From Acidaminococcus timonensis (lineage in GTDB: Bacteria; Bacillota; Negativicutes; Acidaminococcales; Acidaminococcaceae): 64,000 nt of DNA. The DNA lies in assembly GCF_900106585.1 (NCBI RefSeq), contig NZ_FNWH01000006.1, positions 558,001 to 622,000 of the forward strand, given 5' to 3'. Both the position numbers and the translations under genes were made by a program. The notes below the pieces were generated by a model. It was not told the origin of the DNA, made no database searches, and was given only the letters and a program-made list of their open reading frames with translations. This document shows positions 33,913 to 43,285 of this stretch, piece by piece (position 1 is the first letter of the stretch; every line of letters begins with the position of its first letter).

Positions 33913-34575
33913 ATGATCCTATTGATCCGACACGGAGAAGCTGATCATCATATCCATGAACTGACCGGGGGCTGGACGGATTCGGCCCTGACCGAAAAGG
34001 GCCTTTCCCAGTTCGCCCAACTGGCGGAATGCCTGGCCAGGGATTTTGCCGGCCATCCGGTGCCCAGGGTGGTGGCCAGCGACCTGCAACGGGCCCGCAC
34101 CGGAGCCCAGATCATTGCCGAGAAGCTTCAGGCCGGGCCGGTACAGTGTTTTTCCTTTTTGCGGGAAAAGAACAATGGAAGGGCGGCCGGATTGTCCAAA
34201 AAAGAGGCCCGGGCGTTCTACCATCCGCCGGTGACTGGCCGGGAACTGGATCACATCAACTACGACGGGGGTGAGACCCGGCGCAGTTTCTATGAGCGGA
34301 CGGTGGCAGGATTCCGGAAGCTGGTGGAGCAGCAGAAAGGGGACCTGATCATCGTGTCCCACAAAGGGACCATCCAGAACATGCTGTTCGCCTGGCTGGG
34401 GCTCAGCATCCAGGAAGTGGCGGACAAGAAGATCTCCTTTGACATCCGGCCCGGGTCCGTAACGGTGCTGGGGGTGAACAAGTGGGGCGAACATGCTGTG
34501 TTCGACCTGAATGATACCAGTTATCTGTACGGCAGACCCCAGTTCCAGCTGTTCGGGTTTCCTTTTGAAGAATGA
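33913..34575 (+). CDS. Histidine phosphatase family protein
   Basis: Phosphoglycerate-mutase-like fold of 220 residues. The phospho-accepting His7 is in LIRHGEAD; SDLQRARTGAQI and SHKGTIQNML supply the second arginine and histidine. The substrate is unclear. It ends the ylm cluster; a repeat array follows. Confidence 0.88.
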   Translation: MILLIRHGEADHHIHELTGGWTDSALTEKGLSQFAQLAECLARDFAGHPVPRVVASDLQRARTGAQIIAEKLQAGPVQCFSFLREKNNGRAAGLSKKEARAFYHPPVTGRELDHINYDGGETRRSFYERTVAGFRKLVEQQKGDLIIVSHKGTIQNMLFAWLGLSIQEVADKKISFDIRPGSVTVLGVNKWGEHAVFDLNDTSYLYGRPQFQLFGFPFEE

Positions 34576-34580
34576 GGGTA

Positions 34581-35156
34581 AAGGGGGACACAAAGATTTG
34601 TCCTTCCCTGGAAGGGAAGGGGGACCGTGCGTATGCACGGTGGATAGGTCCAGTCTACACTATGGGTTTCATCGTACGATCGACTGCAGCACCTCATTCC
34701 TCATTTAAAAAGGGTACTCCTGTTTTCTTTTGGCAGGTGTGCGAATCCCCTAACCGCCATAGGCGGGCCCCTTCCCCCTTTCAGGGGGACACAATATTCC
34801 AAGGGAGTAGGAGACACAACGTCTTTTGTCCTTCCCTGGAAGGGAAGGGGGACCAGCCGAATGGCTGGTGGATAGGTCCAGTCTGCACTATGGGCTTAGT
34901 CGTGCCATCGATTGCAGCATTTCATTTCTCATTTAAAAAGGATACTTCTGTTTTCGATTGGCAGGTGTGCGAACCCCCTACCCGCTGAAGCGGGTCCTTT
35001 CCCCCTTTCAGGGGGACACAAAATCTTTTTCCTTTCCTTCTTTCCCCGGGACTAGGAGACTCCTGCTCGTCGTCTCCGTCGCGGGGGACACAAAGATTTG
35101 TCCTTCCCTGAAAGGGAAGGGGGACCAGCCGAATGGCTGGTGGATGGGTTTTTACC
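34581..35156 (-). repeat. Modular hairpin repeat units, reverse orientation
   Basis: About two and a half units in the opposite direction to those at 6774-7672. Variable hairpins are ACCGTGC/GCACGGT (34624-34641) and ACCAGCC/GGCTGGT (two further copies). The tail in this direction reads TTTAAAAAGG...GGCAGGTGTGCGAA, a diverged subtype. Confidence 0.85.
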
Positions 35157-35193
35157 CCGACCATACGAATTGCACCGGCGGATTCCCCTCATC

Positions 35194-35222
35194 TTGCTTT
35201 CCTGGGCTATATAGTGTATGAT
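35194..35222 (+). promoter_or_regulatory. Promoter of glmS
   Basis: TTGCTT (35194-35199) is 17 bases from TATGAT (35217-35222). About 95 bases of leader precede the ribozyme cleavage site. Confidence 0.7.
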
Positions 35223-35320
35223 AAAGTATCTGCAGTGACATGTCAGCCGGGGATGCCGATCTGGCTGGCCGCCTGTTCTTTTGGGAGGGGAATGGGAACG
35301 GGATCATTGTAAATCATTGA

Positions 35321-35490
35321 GCGCAGGTGCCGGAACGCTGTTCCGGCCGACGAGGAAGAGGTTCATCGATACGTCAGCGGATGCCTCTCGGTAAGCTGCA
35401 AACCGTAAACGGCTCTACAAATCCCTCCGGCAACGGGGGCATACAGAAGGAGCCGCGGCAGACGGTAACTACGAACACATCAGGAGGAAT
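35321..35490 (+). ncRNA. glmS ribozyme (glucosamine-6-phosphate activated)
   Basis: The conserved core is present in order: ATTGA/GCGCAGG at the cleavage point (between 35320 and 35321), a CCGGAAC/GTTCCGG hairpin, CGACGAGGAAGAGG, TCATCGA, AGCGGATGCCTCTCGG, then ACCGTAAACGGC and the CCCTCC/GGGGGC hairpin. It cuts the glmS mRNA when glucosamine-6-phosphate is abundant, marking the message for decay. Confidence 0.95.
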
Positions 35491-35498
35491 TTCACACA

Positions 35499-37328
35499 AT
35501 GTGCGGTATTGTTGGTTACATCGGACGTCATCAGGCCACGCCTTTTCTGATGGAAGGGCTGAGCAAACTGGAATATAGAGGGTATGATTCTGCGGGCATC
35601 GCCGTTTACAACGACGGCAAGATCGACGTGGAAAAATGCGTGGGCCGTCTGGACGCCCTGCGGCAGAAAATCGTGGGCCATGAACCGGTGGGTACCATCG
35701 GCATCGGTCACACCCGGTGGGCCACCCACGGAAAACCCAGCGACATCAATGCCCATCCCCATATGGACGAAAGCGGCCAATTTGCCGTGGTGCATAACGG
35801 GATCATCGAAAACTACATGCCCCTGAAACAGGCACTGCTGAAGAAGGGTCATCATTTTCTGTCCGAAACGGATACGGAAATCGTGCCCCATCTGATGGCC
35901 GACCTGTGGGACGGGGACTTTGAAAGCACGGTCCGGAAGGTGCTGCACACCATCCAGGGTTCCTATTCCCTGGTGTTCCTGTGCGCCAAGGACCCCAGCA
36001 AGCTGATCTGCGCCAAGAAGAACAACCCGCTGGTCATCGGTCTGGGCAAGGGCGAGAACTACATCGCTTCCGACATCCCGGCCATCATCAACAAGACCCG
36101 GGACACCTACATCCTCAGCGATGGGGAAATGGCCGTTGTGGAAGCGGACAAGGTGACGGTCAAAGATCTGGACGGCAAGAAGATCAACAAGGAAGTGTTC
36201 CGGGTGAACTGGGATGCTGAAGCAGCTGAAAAAGGCGGCTTTGAACACTTCATGCTGAAGGAAATCTATGAACAGCCCAAGGCGGTCCGGGATACCCTGC
36301 GGGGCCGGGTGAGCCGGGACAGCGACAAGGTGACGTTCAACGAACTGAACTGGACCGCGGAAACCTTCAAGGACCTGAAGAAGATCTTTATCGTGGCCTG
36401 CGGCACGGCTTATCATGCGGGCATCGTGGGCAAGTATTACATCGAAAAGATGGCCCGAATCCCGGTGGAAGTGGACATCGCTTCTGAATTCCGGTATCGG
36501 GACCCGATCATCGACGAACACTGCATGTGCATCGTGGTGAGCCAGAGCGGCGAGACCAGCGATACCCTGGAAGCCCTGAAGGAAGCCAAACGGCGGGGGG
36601 CCAGGACCATGGCCGTGACCAACGTGGTGGGGTCCTCCATCGCCCGGGAAGCCGACCAGGTGGTATACACCTACGCCGGTCCGGAAATCGCCGTGGCCTC
36701 CACCAAAGCTTATACCACCCAGCTGATCGTCATGCTGCTGCTCAGCATGTACATTTCCCATCTGGTGGGCAAGCTGAGCGATGAACGGCTGCACGAACTG
36801 ATCCAGGCTGTACTGGCTGTGCCGGAACGGATGCACGACATCCTGGACCATGTGGATCAGATTAAGGTGTACGCCAACAACTACGCTAACCGGGAAGACG
36901 CCTTCTTCCTGGGCCGGAGCCTGGACTATGCCGTGGCTCTGGAAGGGGCTCTGAAGCTGAAGGAAATCTCCTACATCCATGCAGAAGCCTATGCGGCCGG
37001 TGAACTGAAACACGGGACCCTGGCTCTGATCACGGAAGGGGTGCCGGTGATCGTGCTGGCCACCCAGAGCAACATCTATGACAAGACCATCAGCAACCTG
37101 GTGGAAGTGAAGAGCCGTGGTGCCATCGTCATCGGTATCGGCATGGAAGGGGATACGGAGCTGGCCAAACATGCGGACAGCGTGATCATCATCCCGAAAG
37201 CGGATGAAGACCTGGCCCCGATCCTGGCGGTGATCCCCCTGCAGCTGCTGGCTTACTATGCAGCCCTGGCCAGAGGATGCGATGTGGATAAACCCCGGAA
37301 CCTGGCAAAGAGTGTGACCGTGGAATAA
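35499..37328 (+). CDS. glmS: Glutamine--fructose-6-phosphate aminotransferase (isomerizing)
   Basis: Protein of 609 residues. After removal of Met the catalytic Cys is first (CGIVGYIGR), with the glutaminase domain to about 240 and two SIS isomerase domains after it (ACGTAYHAG, SQSGETSDT, the C-terminal RNLAKSVTVE). It makes glucosamine-6-phosphate, which then goes through GlmM. CAGGAGG precedes the ATG. Expression is under the ribozyme. Confidence 0.98.
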   Translation: MCGIVGYIGRHQATPFLMEGLSKLEYRGYDSAGIAVYNDGKIDVEKCVGRLDALRQKIVGHEPVGTIGIGHTRWATHGKPSDINAHPHMDESGQFAVVHNGIIENYMPLKQALLKKGHHFLSETDTEIVPHLMADLWDGDFESTVRKVLHTIQGSYSLVFLCAKDPSKLICAKKNNPLVIGLGKGENYIASDIPAIINKTRDTYILSDGEMAVVEADKVTVKDLDGKKINKEVFRVNWDAEAAEKGGFEHFMLKEIYEQPKAVRDTLRGRVSRDSDKVTFNELNWTAETFKDLKKIFIVACGTAYHAGIVGKYYIEKMARIPVEVDIASEFRYRDPIIDEHCMCIVVSQSGETSDTLEALKEAKRRGARTMAVTNVVGSSIAREADQVVYTYAGPEIAVASTKAYTTQLIVMLLLSMYISHLVGKLSDERLHELIQAVLAVPERMHDILDHVDQIKVYANNYANREDAFFLGRSLDYAVALEGALKLKEISYIHAEAYAAGELKHGTLALITEGVPVIVLATQSNIYDKTISNLVEVKSRGAIVIGIGMEGDTELAKHADSVIIIPKADEDLAPILAVIPLQLLAYYAALARGCDVDKPRNLAKSVTVE

Positions 37329-37343
37329 TAGCCATGGCTGGAT

Positions 37344-37396
37344 CAGTCACTAGTCTCTAGTCACCAGCCGATGGAAGCCAGCTCTTGCTGGCAAAG
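37344..37396. repeat. CACTAGTC repeat and GCCAG hairpin
   Basis: 37344-37367 matches 4207-4230 and the following GGAAGCCAG...CTGGC hairpin resembles that at 29738-29757. These are short intergenic repeats distinct from the large modular family. Confidence 0.6.
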
Positions 37397-37399
37397 AGA

Positions 37400-37434
37400 G
37401 AAGCTGTGAAGGATTTTTTCACAGCTTCTTTTTT
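37400..37434 (+). terminator. Rho-independent terminator after glmS
   Basis: GAAGCTGTGAA and TTCACAGCTTC form a perfect hairpin followed by T6. Confidence 0.92.
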
Positions 37435-37498
37435 CTTGCACAAAATCTCAAAACAGGCTACAATGGAGTCATTGCATTATCTGTTGCCATCTGCTGAC

Positions 37499-37527
37499 AT
37501 GACAATGGAATCAAAATCGTGTATAAT
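37499..37527 (+). promoter_or_regulatory. Promoter of the nad operon
   Basis: ATGACA (37499-37504) is 17 bases from a perfect TATAAT (37522-37527). A small dyad GTATA/TATAC lies on the -10 box (37521-37533). Confidence 0.78.
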
Positions 37528-37586
37528 GTATACCAAATAAACTTCGGGGTTGCGCTGCGGCCCCCTCCAAAAAGGAGTCCTGATCC

Positions 37587-38489
37587 ATGGAAGACTTGTA
37601 TGATGCCATTGCCCGGCTGAAAAAAGAACGGAACGCGGTGATCCTGGCCCACGTGTACCAGCCGGAAGAAATCCAGGAAATCGCCGATTTCTGCGGTGAT
37701 TCTTTCGGCCTGAGCCAGGAGGCGGCCAGGACCGACGCAGACGTCATTGTGTTCTGTGGGGTCCGGTTCATGGCGGAAACGGCCAACATCCTGTCGCCTG
37801 ACAAGATTACCCTGCTGCCGGCCCCCGATGCCACCTGCCGGATGTTCGACGACACCCTGGAGGCCAGGGTGAAGGCGGTACTGGCACAGCACCCGGAATA
37901 TAAAGTGGTTTCCTACGTCAATACGCCGGCCAGTGTAAAGGCCCTCAGTGAAATCTGCTGCACCAGTTCCAATGCGGTGAAGGTGGTGGAGAGCCTGCCG
38001 AAGGATCAGGAGCTGCTGTTCGTGCCCGACCAGGACCTGGCTTCTTTTACGGCGGAACAGACCCATGCCCGCATCATCCCCTGGCAGAGTGCCTGCCCCA
38101 CCCATTTCAACCTGACGGTGGAAGAGGTGGAAGCGGCGAAAAAGGCCCATCCGGGGGCTCTGGTGCTGATGCATCCGGAATGCCGGCCCCAGGTGCGGGC
38201 CCTGGCTGATTACGTGGGCAGCACCACGGGCATCGTGAAATATGCGGAGCAGAGCGACCGGGAGGAATTCATCATCGCCACAGAATGCGGGGTACTGACC
38301 CAGCTGGCGTGGAAATGCCCCCACAAGAAATTCTACATGGCCGGGGACATGGTGTGCCCCAATATGAAGAAGACCACGTTGGAAAAAGTGAAACAGGCGC
38401 TGGAGACCCTGGAACCCCGGGTTGTGGTCCCCGAACCCATCGCTGAAAAGGCAAGGGTGGCCCTTGAACGGATGCTGGCAGTGAAGTAG
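37587..38489 (+). CDS. nadA: Quinolinate synthase
   Basis: Iron-sulfur enzyme of 300 residues that condenses iminoaspartate with dihydroxyacetone phosphate. HVYQPEEIQEIADFCGDS, FCGVRFMAETANIL, MHPECRP and the CPNMKKTTLEKV segment carry the conserved residues including the three [4Fe-4S] cysteines. GGAGTCCTGATCC precedes the ATG. First gene of nadA-nadB-nadC. Confidence 0.95.
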   Translation: MEDLYDAIARLKKERNAVILAHVYQPEEIQEIADFCGDSFGLSQEAARTDADVIVFCGVRFMAETANILSPDKITLLPAPDATCRMFDDTLEARVKAVLAQHPEYKVVSYVNTPASVKALSEICCTSSNAVKVVESLPKDQELLFVPDQDLASFTAEQTHARIIPWQSACPTHFNLTVEEVEAAKKAHPGALVLMHPECRPQVRALADYVGSTTGIVKYAEQSDREEFIIATECGVLTQLAWKCPHKKFYMAGDMVCPNMKKTTLEKVKQALETLEPRVVVPEPIAEKARVALERMLAVK

Positions 38490-38492
38490 AAA

Positions 38493-38530
38493 AAATTTGT
38501 CCTTCCCCCTTTCAGGGGGACACAACGAAA
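38493..38530 (+). repeat. Fragment of the modular hairpin repeat between nadA and nadB
   Basis: TTGTCCTTCCCCCTTTCAGG plus GGGACACAACG joins two hairpin modules of the large repeat. It lies within the operon. Confidence 0.75.
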
Positions 38531-38551
38531 AGACTACGGAGGCGTTTCCCA

Positions 38552-40150
38552 ATGGAAACTTATTGGACTTCTTTTGATACGAAAACGGCACCCTGCATCA
38601 GTACCGATGTGCTGGTCATCGGATCCGGTGCGGCCGGATTGCAGGCTGCCTGGTCGGCGGCAGAAGCCGGACGCCGGGTGCTGGTGGTGGTCCGGGACGA
38701 GCTGGCGGACAGCAACACGGCCAAGGCACAGGGCGGCATTGCCGCGGCACTGGGCCACGACGATGATCCCCGGCTGCACTTCCATGATACCCTGGTGGCC
38801 GGTGCCGGGCTGACGGACGAGACCATGGCGGAAATCGTGGTCACCGAGGGACCCGGGGCGGTGCTGGATCTGCTGCATCACGGAGCCCGGTTCGACAGGA
38901 ACCCGGACGGGACGCTGGCCCTGGGCCGGGAAGGCTGCCACAGCCGGAACCGGATCGTCCATGCCAATGGGGACAGCACCGGGGCGGAAGTGTCCCGGGC
39001 CTTGCGGGAGATTACAGGCAAAGAATCCCGGATCAAAAGCCTGGAACACTGCTATGTCACGGACCTGCTGGTGAAACAGGGGACCTGTTACGGCGCCATG
39101 GCCCTCCATGAGGGGAACATGGTGCACCTGAAAGCCCATGATGTGGTCATCGCCACCGGTGGGGTGGGGCGCCTCTTTGCCCATACCACCAATCCGGAAG
39201 GGGCCACGGGCAGCGGCATCGCCCTGGCGTACCGGGCCGGTGCGGAACTGATGGATATGGAATTTGTCCAGTTCCATCCCACGGCCCTGGCCCTGCCCGG
39301 CCATCCCAGCTTCCTGGTTTCGGAGGCGGTGCGGGGGGCCGGCGCCCTGCTGTATAACACCAGGGGCGAACGGTTCATGCCCGGGTACCACCCCATGAAG
39401 GAGCTGGCGCCCCGGGATGTGGTGGCCCGGGCCATTGCCACGGAAATGAAGCATTGCGGCAGTGATCATGTGCTGCTGGACGCCACGGTCATCGACCGGG
39501 TGGAACAGAAATTCCCCATGATCTACAAGACTCTGAAGGAATATGGGGTGGATATGAAGAAGGAACGGATCCCCATCGCTCCGGCGGCCCATTATATGAT
39601 GGGAGGCATCCGTACGGATGCCTGGGGCCGTACCAATATCAACCACCTGTACGCCTGCGGGGAAGCGGCCTGCACCGGATTGCAGGGGGCCAACCGGCTG
39701 GCCAGTAATTCCCTGCTGGAAGGGCTGGTCTTTGGCCGCCGCACGGCCCAGGCCATCTGCAATGAACGGCAGCCGGAAGCCGGGGAAGGTTTGGAATGGC
39801 GTTCGGCCCTGGCGGCCTGCACCACCACCCCGGAACAGTGGGCCGAAGACCGGAAAGCTGCCCAGGAACGGATGAGCCGGCAGCTGGGCATCGCCCGGGA
39901 TCAGGAAGATATCCAGGAGGCCCGGAACTGCTTTGCCGCCAGACTGGCGCAGTATGAAAAAGAAACGGCCACCACCTATGAGCTGCTGGATCTGAAATCC
40001 CAGCTCCTGGTGTCCTGGCTGATTGCCGGAGCAGCCCTGGAGCGGCAGGAAAGCCGGGGCGCCCATTACCGTCTGGACTTTCCGAAACCTCGGGAATGCT
40101 GGCGGCATCACAGCGTGGAAGAACGGGAAGGAGGTATGGCTCATGCGTAA
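38552..40150 (+). CDS. nadB: L-aspartate oxidase
   Basis: Flavoprotein of 532 residues. The FAD motif VLVIGSGAAGLQAA is at about 22-35, SNTAKAQGGIAAAL and the catalytic HRPE-like region RNRIVHANGDSTG follow, and GEAACTGLQGANRLASNSLLEGLVFG binds the second half of FAD. It makes iminoaspartate for NadA, using fumarate as oxidant in an anaerobe. GGAGGCG stands upstream; the 3' end overlaps nadC by eight bases. Confidence 0.95.
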   Translation: METYWTSFDTKTAPCISTDVLVIGSGAAGLQAAWSAAEAGRRVLVVVRDELADSNTAKAQGGIAAALGHDDDPRLHFHDTLVAGAGLTDETMAEIVVTEGPGAVLDLLHHGARFDRNPDGTLALGREGCHSRNRIVHANGDSTGAEVSRALREITGKESRIKSLEHCYVTDLLVKQGTCYGAMALHEGNMVHLKAHDVVIATGGVGRLFAHTTNPEGATGSGIALAYRAGAELMDMEFVQFHPTALALPGHPSFLVSEAVRGAGALLYNTRGERFMPGYHPMKELAPRDVVARAIATEMKHCGSDHVLLDATVIDRVEQKFPMIYKTLKEYGVDMKKERIPIAPAAHYMMGGIRTDAWGRTNINHLYACGEAACTGLQGANRLASNSLLEGLVFGRRTAQAICNERQPEAGEGLEWRSALAACTTTPEQWAEDRKAAQERMSRQLGIARDQEDIQEARNCFAARLAQYEKETATTYELLDLKSQLLVSWLIAGAALERQESRGAHYRLDFPKPRECWRHHSVEEREGGMAHA

Positions 40151-40982
40151 TTTTGCTCTGGACGACAGCCTGCGCCGCTGGCTGGAAGAGGACATCGGAA
40201 CCGGCGATCTGACCAGCCAGGCCCTGATTCCGGAGGATGCGGTGACCACCGGCCTGATCCATTCCAAGGATACAGGCATCCTGTGCGGGGTGGAAGTGGC
40301 TCGGCGGGTGTTCCAGCTGCTGGACCCCGGCCTGGAATTCACGGCCCTCGCCAAAGACGGGGATCCCCTGTCCTATGGCACGAAGATCGCTGAGATCAGG
40401 GGCAGCGCCCGCAGTGTGCTCACCGGAGAACGGCTGGCCCTGAACCTGCTGCAGCATCTCAGCGGAGTAGCTACCCAGACCAGACAGCTGGCAGACCTGG
40501 CCAGACCTTACGGCACCCGGGTGGTGGATACCCGGAAGACCACGCCGGGCCTGCGGCAGCTGGAAAAATATGCGGTCCGGGTGGGCGGCGGCCACAACCA
40601 CCGGCTGGGACTGTACGACGCCATCCTGATCAAGGACAACCACATCGCCGTGGCCGGCGGGGTGAAGGAGGCCCTGGCACGGGCCAAAGCCTATGCCAGC
40701 CACATGACGAAAATCGAGATCGAGGTGGAGAGCCTGGAACAGGCCAGAGAGGCGGTGGCCGGTGGCGCCGACGTGATCATGCTGGATAACATGGCGCCGG
40801 AAGCTATGAAGGAATGTGTGGCCATGATCGCTCACCGGGCCGTGGTGGAAGCCAGTGGCGGCATTAACGCCGCCAACCTGCAGGCGGCGGCAGCTGCCGG
40901 GGTGGATGTGATCAGCGTAGGGGCTCTGACCCACAGCGTAAAGGCCGTGGATATCAGTCTGGATGTGGGGAAGATCAAATGA
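40143..40982 (+). CDS. nadC: Nicotinate-nucleotide pyrophosphorylase (carboxylating)
   Basis: Quinolinate phosphoribosyltransferase of 279 residues. DIGTGDLTS, ERLALNLLQHLSGVATQTR, DTRKTTPGLRQLEKYAVRVGGGHNHR and IKDNHI are the family signatures. The ATG at 40143 follows GAAGGAGGTATG and gives the normal N-terminus. It completes the de novo route to nicotinate mononucleotide. Confidence 0.96.
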   Translation: MRNFALDDSLRRWLEEDIGTGDLTSQALIPEDAVTTGLIHSKDTGILCGVEVARRVFQLLDPGLEFTALAKDGDPLSYGTKIAEIRGSARSVLTGERLALNLLQHLSGVATQTRQLADLARPYGTRVVDTRKTTPGLRQLEKYAVRVGGGHNHRLGLYDAILIKDNHIAVAGGVKEALARAKAYASHMTKIEIEVESLEQAREAVAGGADVIMLDNMAPEAMKECVAMIAHRAVVEASGGINAANLQAAAAAGVDVISVGALTHSVKAVDISLDVGKIK

Positions 40983-41014
40983 TGGAGCTTATCTCTTTTT
41001 TACAGAGTTAAAAG

Positions 41015-42055
41015 TTGCTTTTGTGATCATTTGGCAGTACTAAAAACCCCCTACCCGCTGAAGCGGGTCCTTTCCCCCTTTCAGGGGGACACAAGTTCTT
41101 TGTCCTTCCCTGGAAGGGAAGGGGGACCAGCCGAATGGCTGGTGGATGGGTCCAGTACTACACTTTCGGCATCGTCGTCCTGACGACTGGAGGTCCATCA
41201 CCTATTTAAATGTTGCTTTTGTGATCATTTGGCAGTACTAAAACCCCCCTACCCGCAAGCGGGTCCTTTCCCCCTTTCAGGGGGACACAACGTCTTTTGT
41301 CCTTCCCTGAAAGGGAAGGGGGACCAGCCGAATGGCTGGTGGATAGGTCCAGTACTACACTTTCGACTTCGTTGTCCTGACGACTGCAGGTCCATCACCT
41401 ATTTATAAGTTGCTTTTGTGATCATTTGGCAGTACTAAAAACCCCCTACCCGCAAGCGGGTCCTTTCCCCCTTTCAGGGGGACACAACGTCTTTTGTCCT
41501 TCCCTGAAAGGGAAGGGGGACCAGCCGAATGGCTGGTGGATAGGTCCAGTACTACACTTTCGGCATCGTCGTCCTGACGACTGGAGGTCCATCACCTATT
41601 TAAATGTTGCTTTTGTGATCATTTGGCAGTACTAAAAACCCCCTACCCGCAAGCGGGTCCTTTCCCCCTTTCAGGGGGACACAATATTCCACAGGACCAG
41701 GAGACTCCTGCTCGTGTCTTCGTTGCGGGGGACACAAATTTTTGTCCTTCCCTGAAAGGGAAGGGGGACCAGCCGAATGGCTGGTGGATGGGTCCAGTCT
41801 ACACTTTCGGCATCGTCGTACGATCGACTGCAGCACCCAGCACCCGTTCAAATGGTTTCCCTGTTATCGTAAAGGCAGTACTAAAAACCCCCTACCCGCA
41901 AGCGGGCCCTTTCCCCCTTTCAGGGGGACACAACGTCTTTTGTCCTTCCCTGAAAGGGAAGGGGGACCAGCCGAATGGCTGGTGGATGGGTCCAGTACTA
42001 CACTTTCGGCATCGTCGTCCTGACGACTGCAGCACACCCACCACCCATCGCATTG
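41015..42055 (-). repeat. Tandem array of five modular hairpin repeat units, reverse orientation
   Basis: Units start at 41015, 41213, 41410, 41607 and about 41851, giving periods of 198, 197, 197 and 244. The first units are almost identical, including TTGCTTTTGTGATCATTTGG at their left end. Each has the ACCCGC/GCGGGT, CCCCCTTTCAGGGGG, CCTTCCC/GGGAAGG, ACCAGCC/GGCTGGT and CGTCGTC/GACGAC hairpins. The fourth unit alone carries the extra GACCAGGAGACTCCTGCTCG block. This fills the 1.2-kb gap between nadC and cggR; no gene seen. Confidence 0.92.
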
Positions 42056-42070
42056 GACACAATTATAAAA

Positions 42071-42110
42071 GGGGATGTGTAAAAACATTTTTACACACCC
42101 CCTTTCTTTT
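42071..42110 (+). terminator. Hairpin with T-rich tail between the repeat array and cggR
   Basis: GGGGATGTGTAAAAA (42071-42085) pairs with TTTTTACACACCCCC (42088-42102), one mismatch, followed by TTTCTTTT. It may end transcription from upstream or serve as an operator for the cggR promoter, whose -10 box TATAAT is at 42125-42130. Confidence 0.65.
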
Positions 42111-42124
42111 TCTGTCCAATATGT

Positions 42125-42130
42125 TATAAT
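42125..42130 (+). promoter_or_regulatory. -10 element of the glycolytic operon promoter
   Basis: A perfect TATAAT stands 68 bases before cggR. The best -35 candidate, TTTCTT at 42103-42108, is weak, which suits a regulated promoter. Confidence 0.55.
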
Positions 42131-42197
42131 GAACCCGTAAGACGATTTATTTTTTTTTCGAACAGGGTGGGACATAAAAAGTACCACGAGGGACAAA

Positions 42198-43262
42198 ATG
42201 TGCAACATCAGTTTGGATCGGATCATCAACTTACAAAATAAACTGGTTCCGGAAATGGTGGAGCTTCTGACGGAGCGCTATAAGGTGCTGCGCCAGATCA
42301 GCCACGACCAGCCCATCGGGCGCCGGACCCTGGCCAAGAAGCTGGGGCTCAGCGAACGGATCCTCCGCTCCCATGTGGACTTCCTCAAGGAAGCGGGGCT
42401 GCTGGACTTTACTCTCACGGGGATGAGCATTACTGATGAGGGGGCCGTGCTTCTCCAGGAACTCCGGGACTATGTGAACCGGCTGCAGAAACTTTCCAGC
42501 CTGGAATCCGTCCTGGAGGAGAAACTCCACTTGCAGAAAGTGGTGGTACTGCCCGGGAATGCGGACCAGGATCAGGTGGTTACCCGGGAAATCGGACGGG
42601 TGGCAGCCGGTATTTTGTTGCATTTGCTGAGCGATCACAAACCCCACATCGTGGCGGTCACCGGTGGGACTACGGTGGCGGCCATGGCCCAGAACACCTA
42701 CGGCAACGAACCGGAAACGGTGGTGGTGCCGGCCCGGGGAGGTCTGGGAGACCGGATGGAACTGCAGGCCAATACCATTGCCACGGTGCTGGCCGGCCGG
42801 CTAAAAACCCGGTACCTGCAGCTGTACGTGCCCGACAGTGTCAGCGAGGATGTGCTGCGCAAGATCCTGGAGGAAGATGCCCGGGTGAAACAGGTGGTGG
42901 AAACCATCAAAAGCGCGGACATCCTGGTCCATGGCATGGGACAGGCCCAGGTGATGGCGAAGAAACGGGGCGTGGGGCCCGCACTGATGAAGGAACTGGA
43001 AAGCAGGGGTGCCATCGGCGAAGCCCTGGGCCAGTATTTTGACCTGAATGGGCAGGTGGTGCACAGCACCGACACCCTGGGGCTCATGGTGAACGATCTG
43101 GAAACGATCCACACGGTTATGGGCATCGGAGGGGGACGCTCCAAGGGACGCGCCATCCTTTCCGTACTGCGCAGCGGCCAGGATGATATCCTGGTCACCG
43201 ACGAGGCCGCTGCCCGGGAAATCATATGTTGTTTACAGGACGGAAACCGTCACACTGTATAA
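42198..43262 (+). CDS. cggR: Central glycolytic genes regulator CggR (SorC family)
   Basis: Protein of 354 residues. Residues 25-85 form a winged helix-turn-helix (RRTLAKKLGLSERILRSHVDFLKEAGLL). Residues about 95-350 are the sugar-phosphate binding SorC domain (VAVTGGTTVAAMA, PARGGLGDRMELQANTIA, HGMGQAQ, GIGGGRSKGRAILS). In Bacillus, CggR represses gapA-eno and is released by fructose-1,6-bisphosphate. Its place directly before gap, 23 bases away, supports the same role. Confidence 0.94.
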   Translation: MCNISLDRIINLQNKLVPEMVELLTERYKVLRQISHDQPIGRRTLAKKLGLSERILRSHVDFLKEAGLLDFTLTGMSITDEGAVLLQELRDYVNRLQKLSSLESVLEEKLHLQKVVVLPGNADQDQVVTREIGRVAAGILLHLLSDHKPHIVAVTGGTTVAAMAQNTYGNEPETVVVPARGGLGDRMELQANTIATVLAGRLKTRYLQLYVPDSVSEDVLRKILEEDARVKQVVETIKSADILVHGMGQAQVMAKKRGVGPALMKELESRGAIGEALGQYFDLNGQVVHSTDTLGLMVNDLETIHTVMGIGGGRSKGRAILSVLRSGQDDILVTDEAAAREIICCLQDGNRHTV

Positions 43263-43285
43263 ATTTTTTAGGAGGAATGGTAAAA

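Noticed and set aside
41015-42055. Tandem repeat array as a CRISPR
   Set aside because: Units are 197-250 bp with internal hairpins and no unique spacers of constant size; no cas gene is near.
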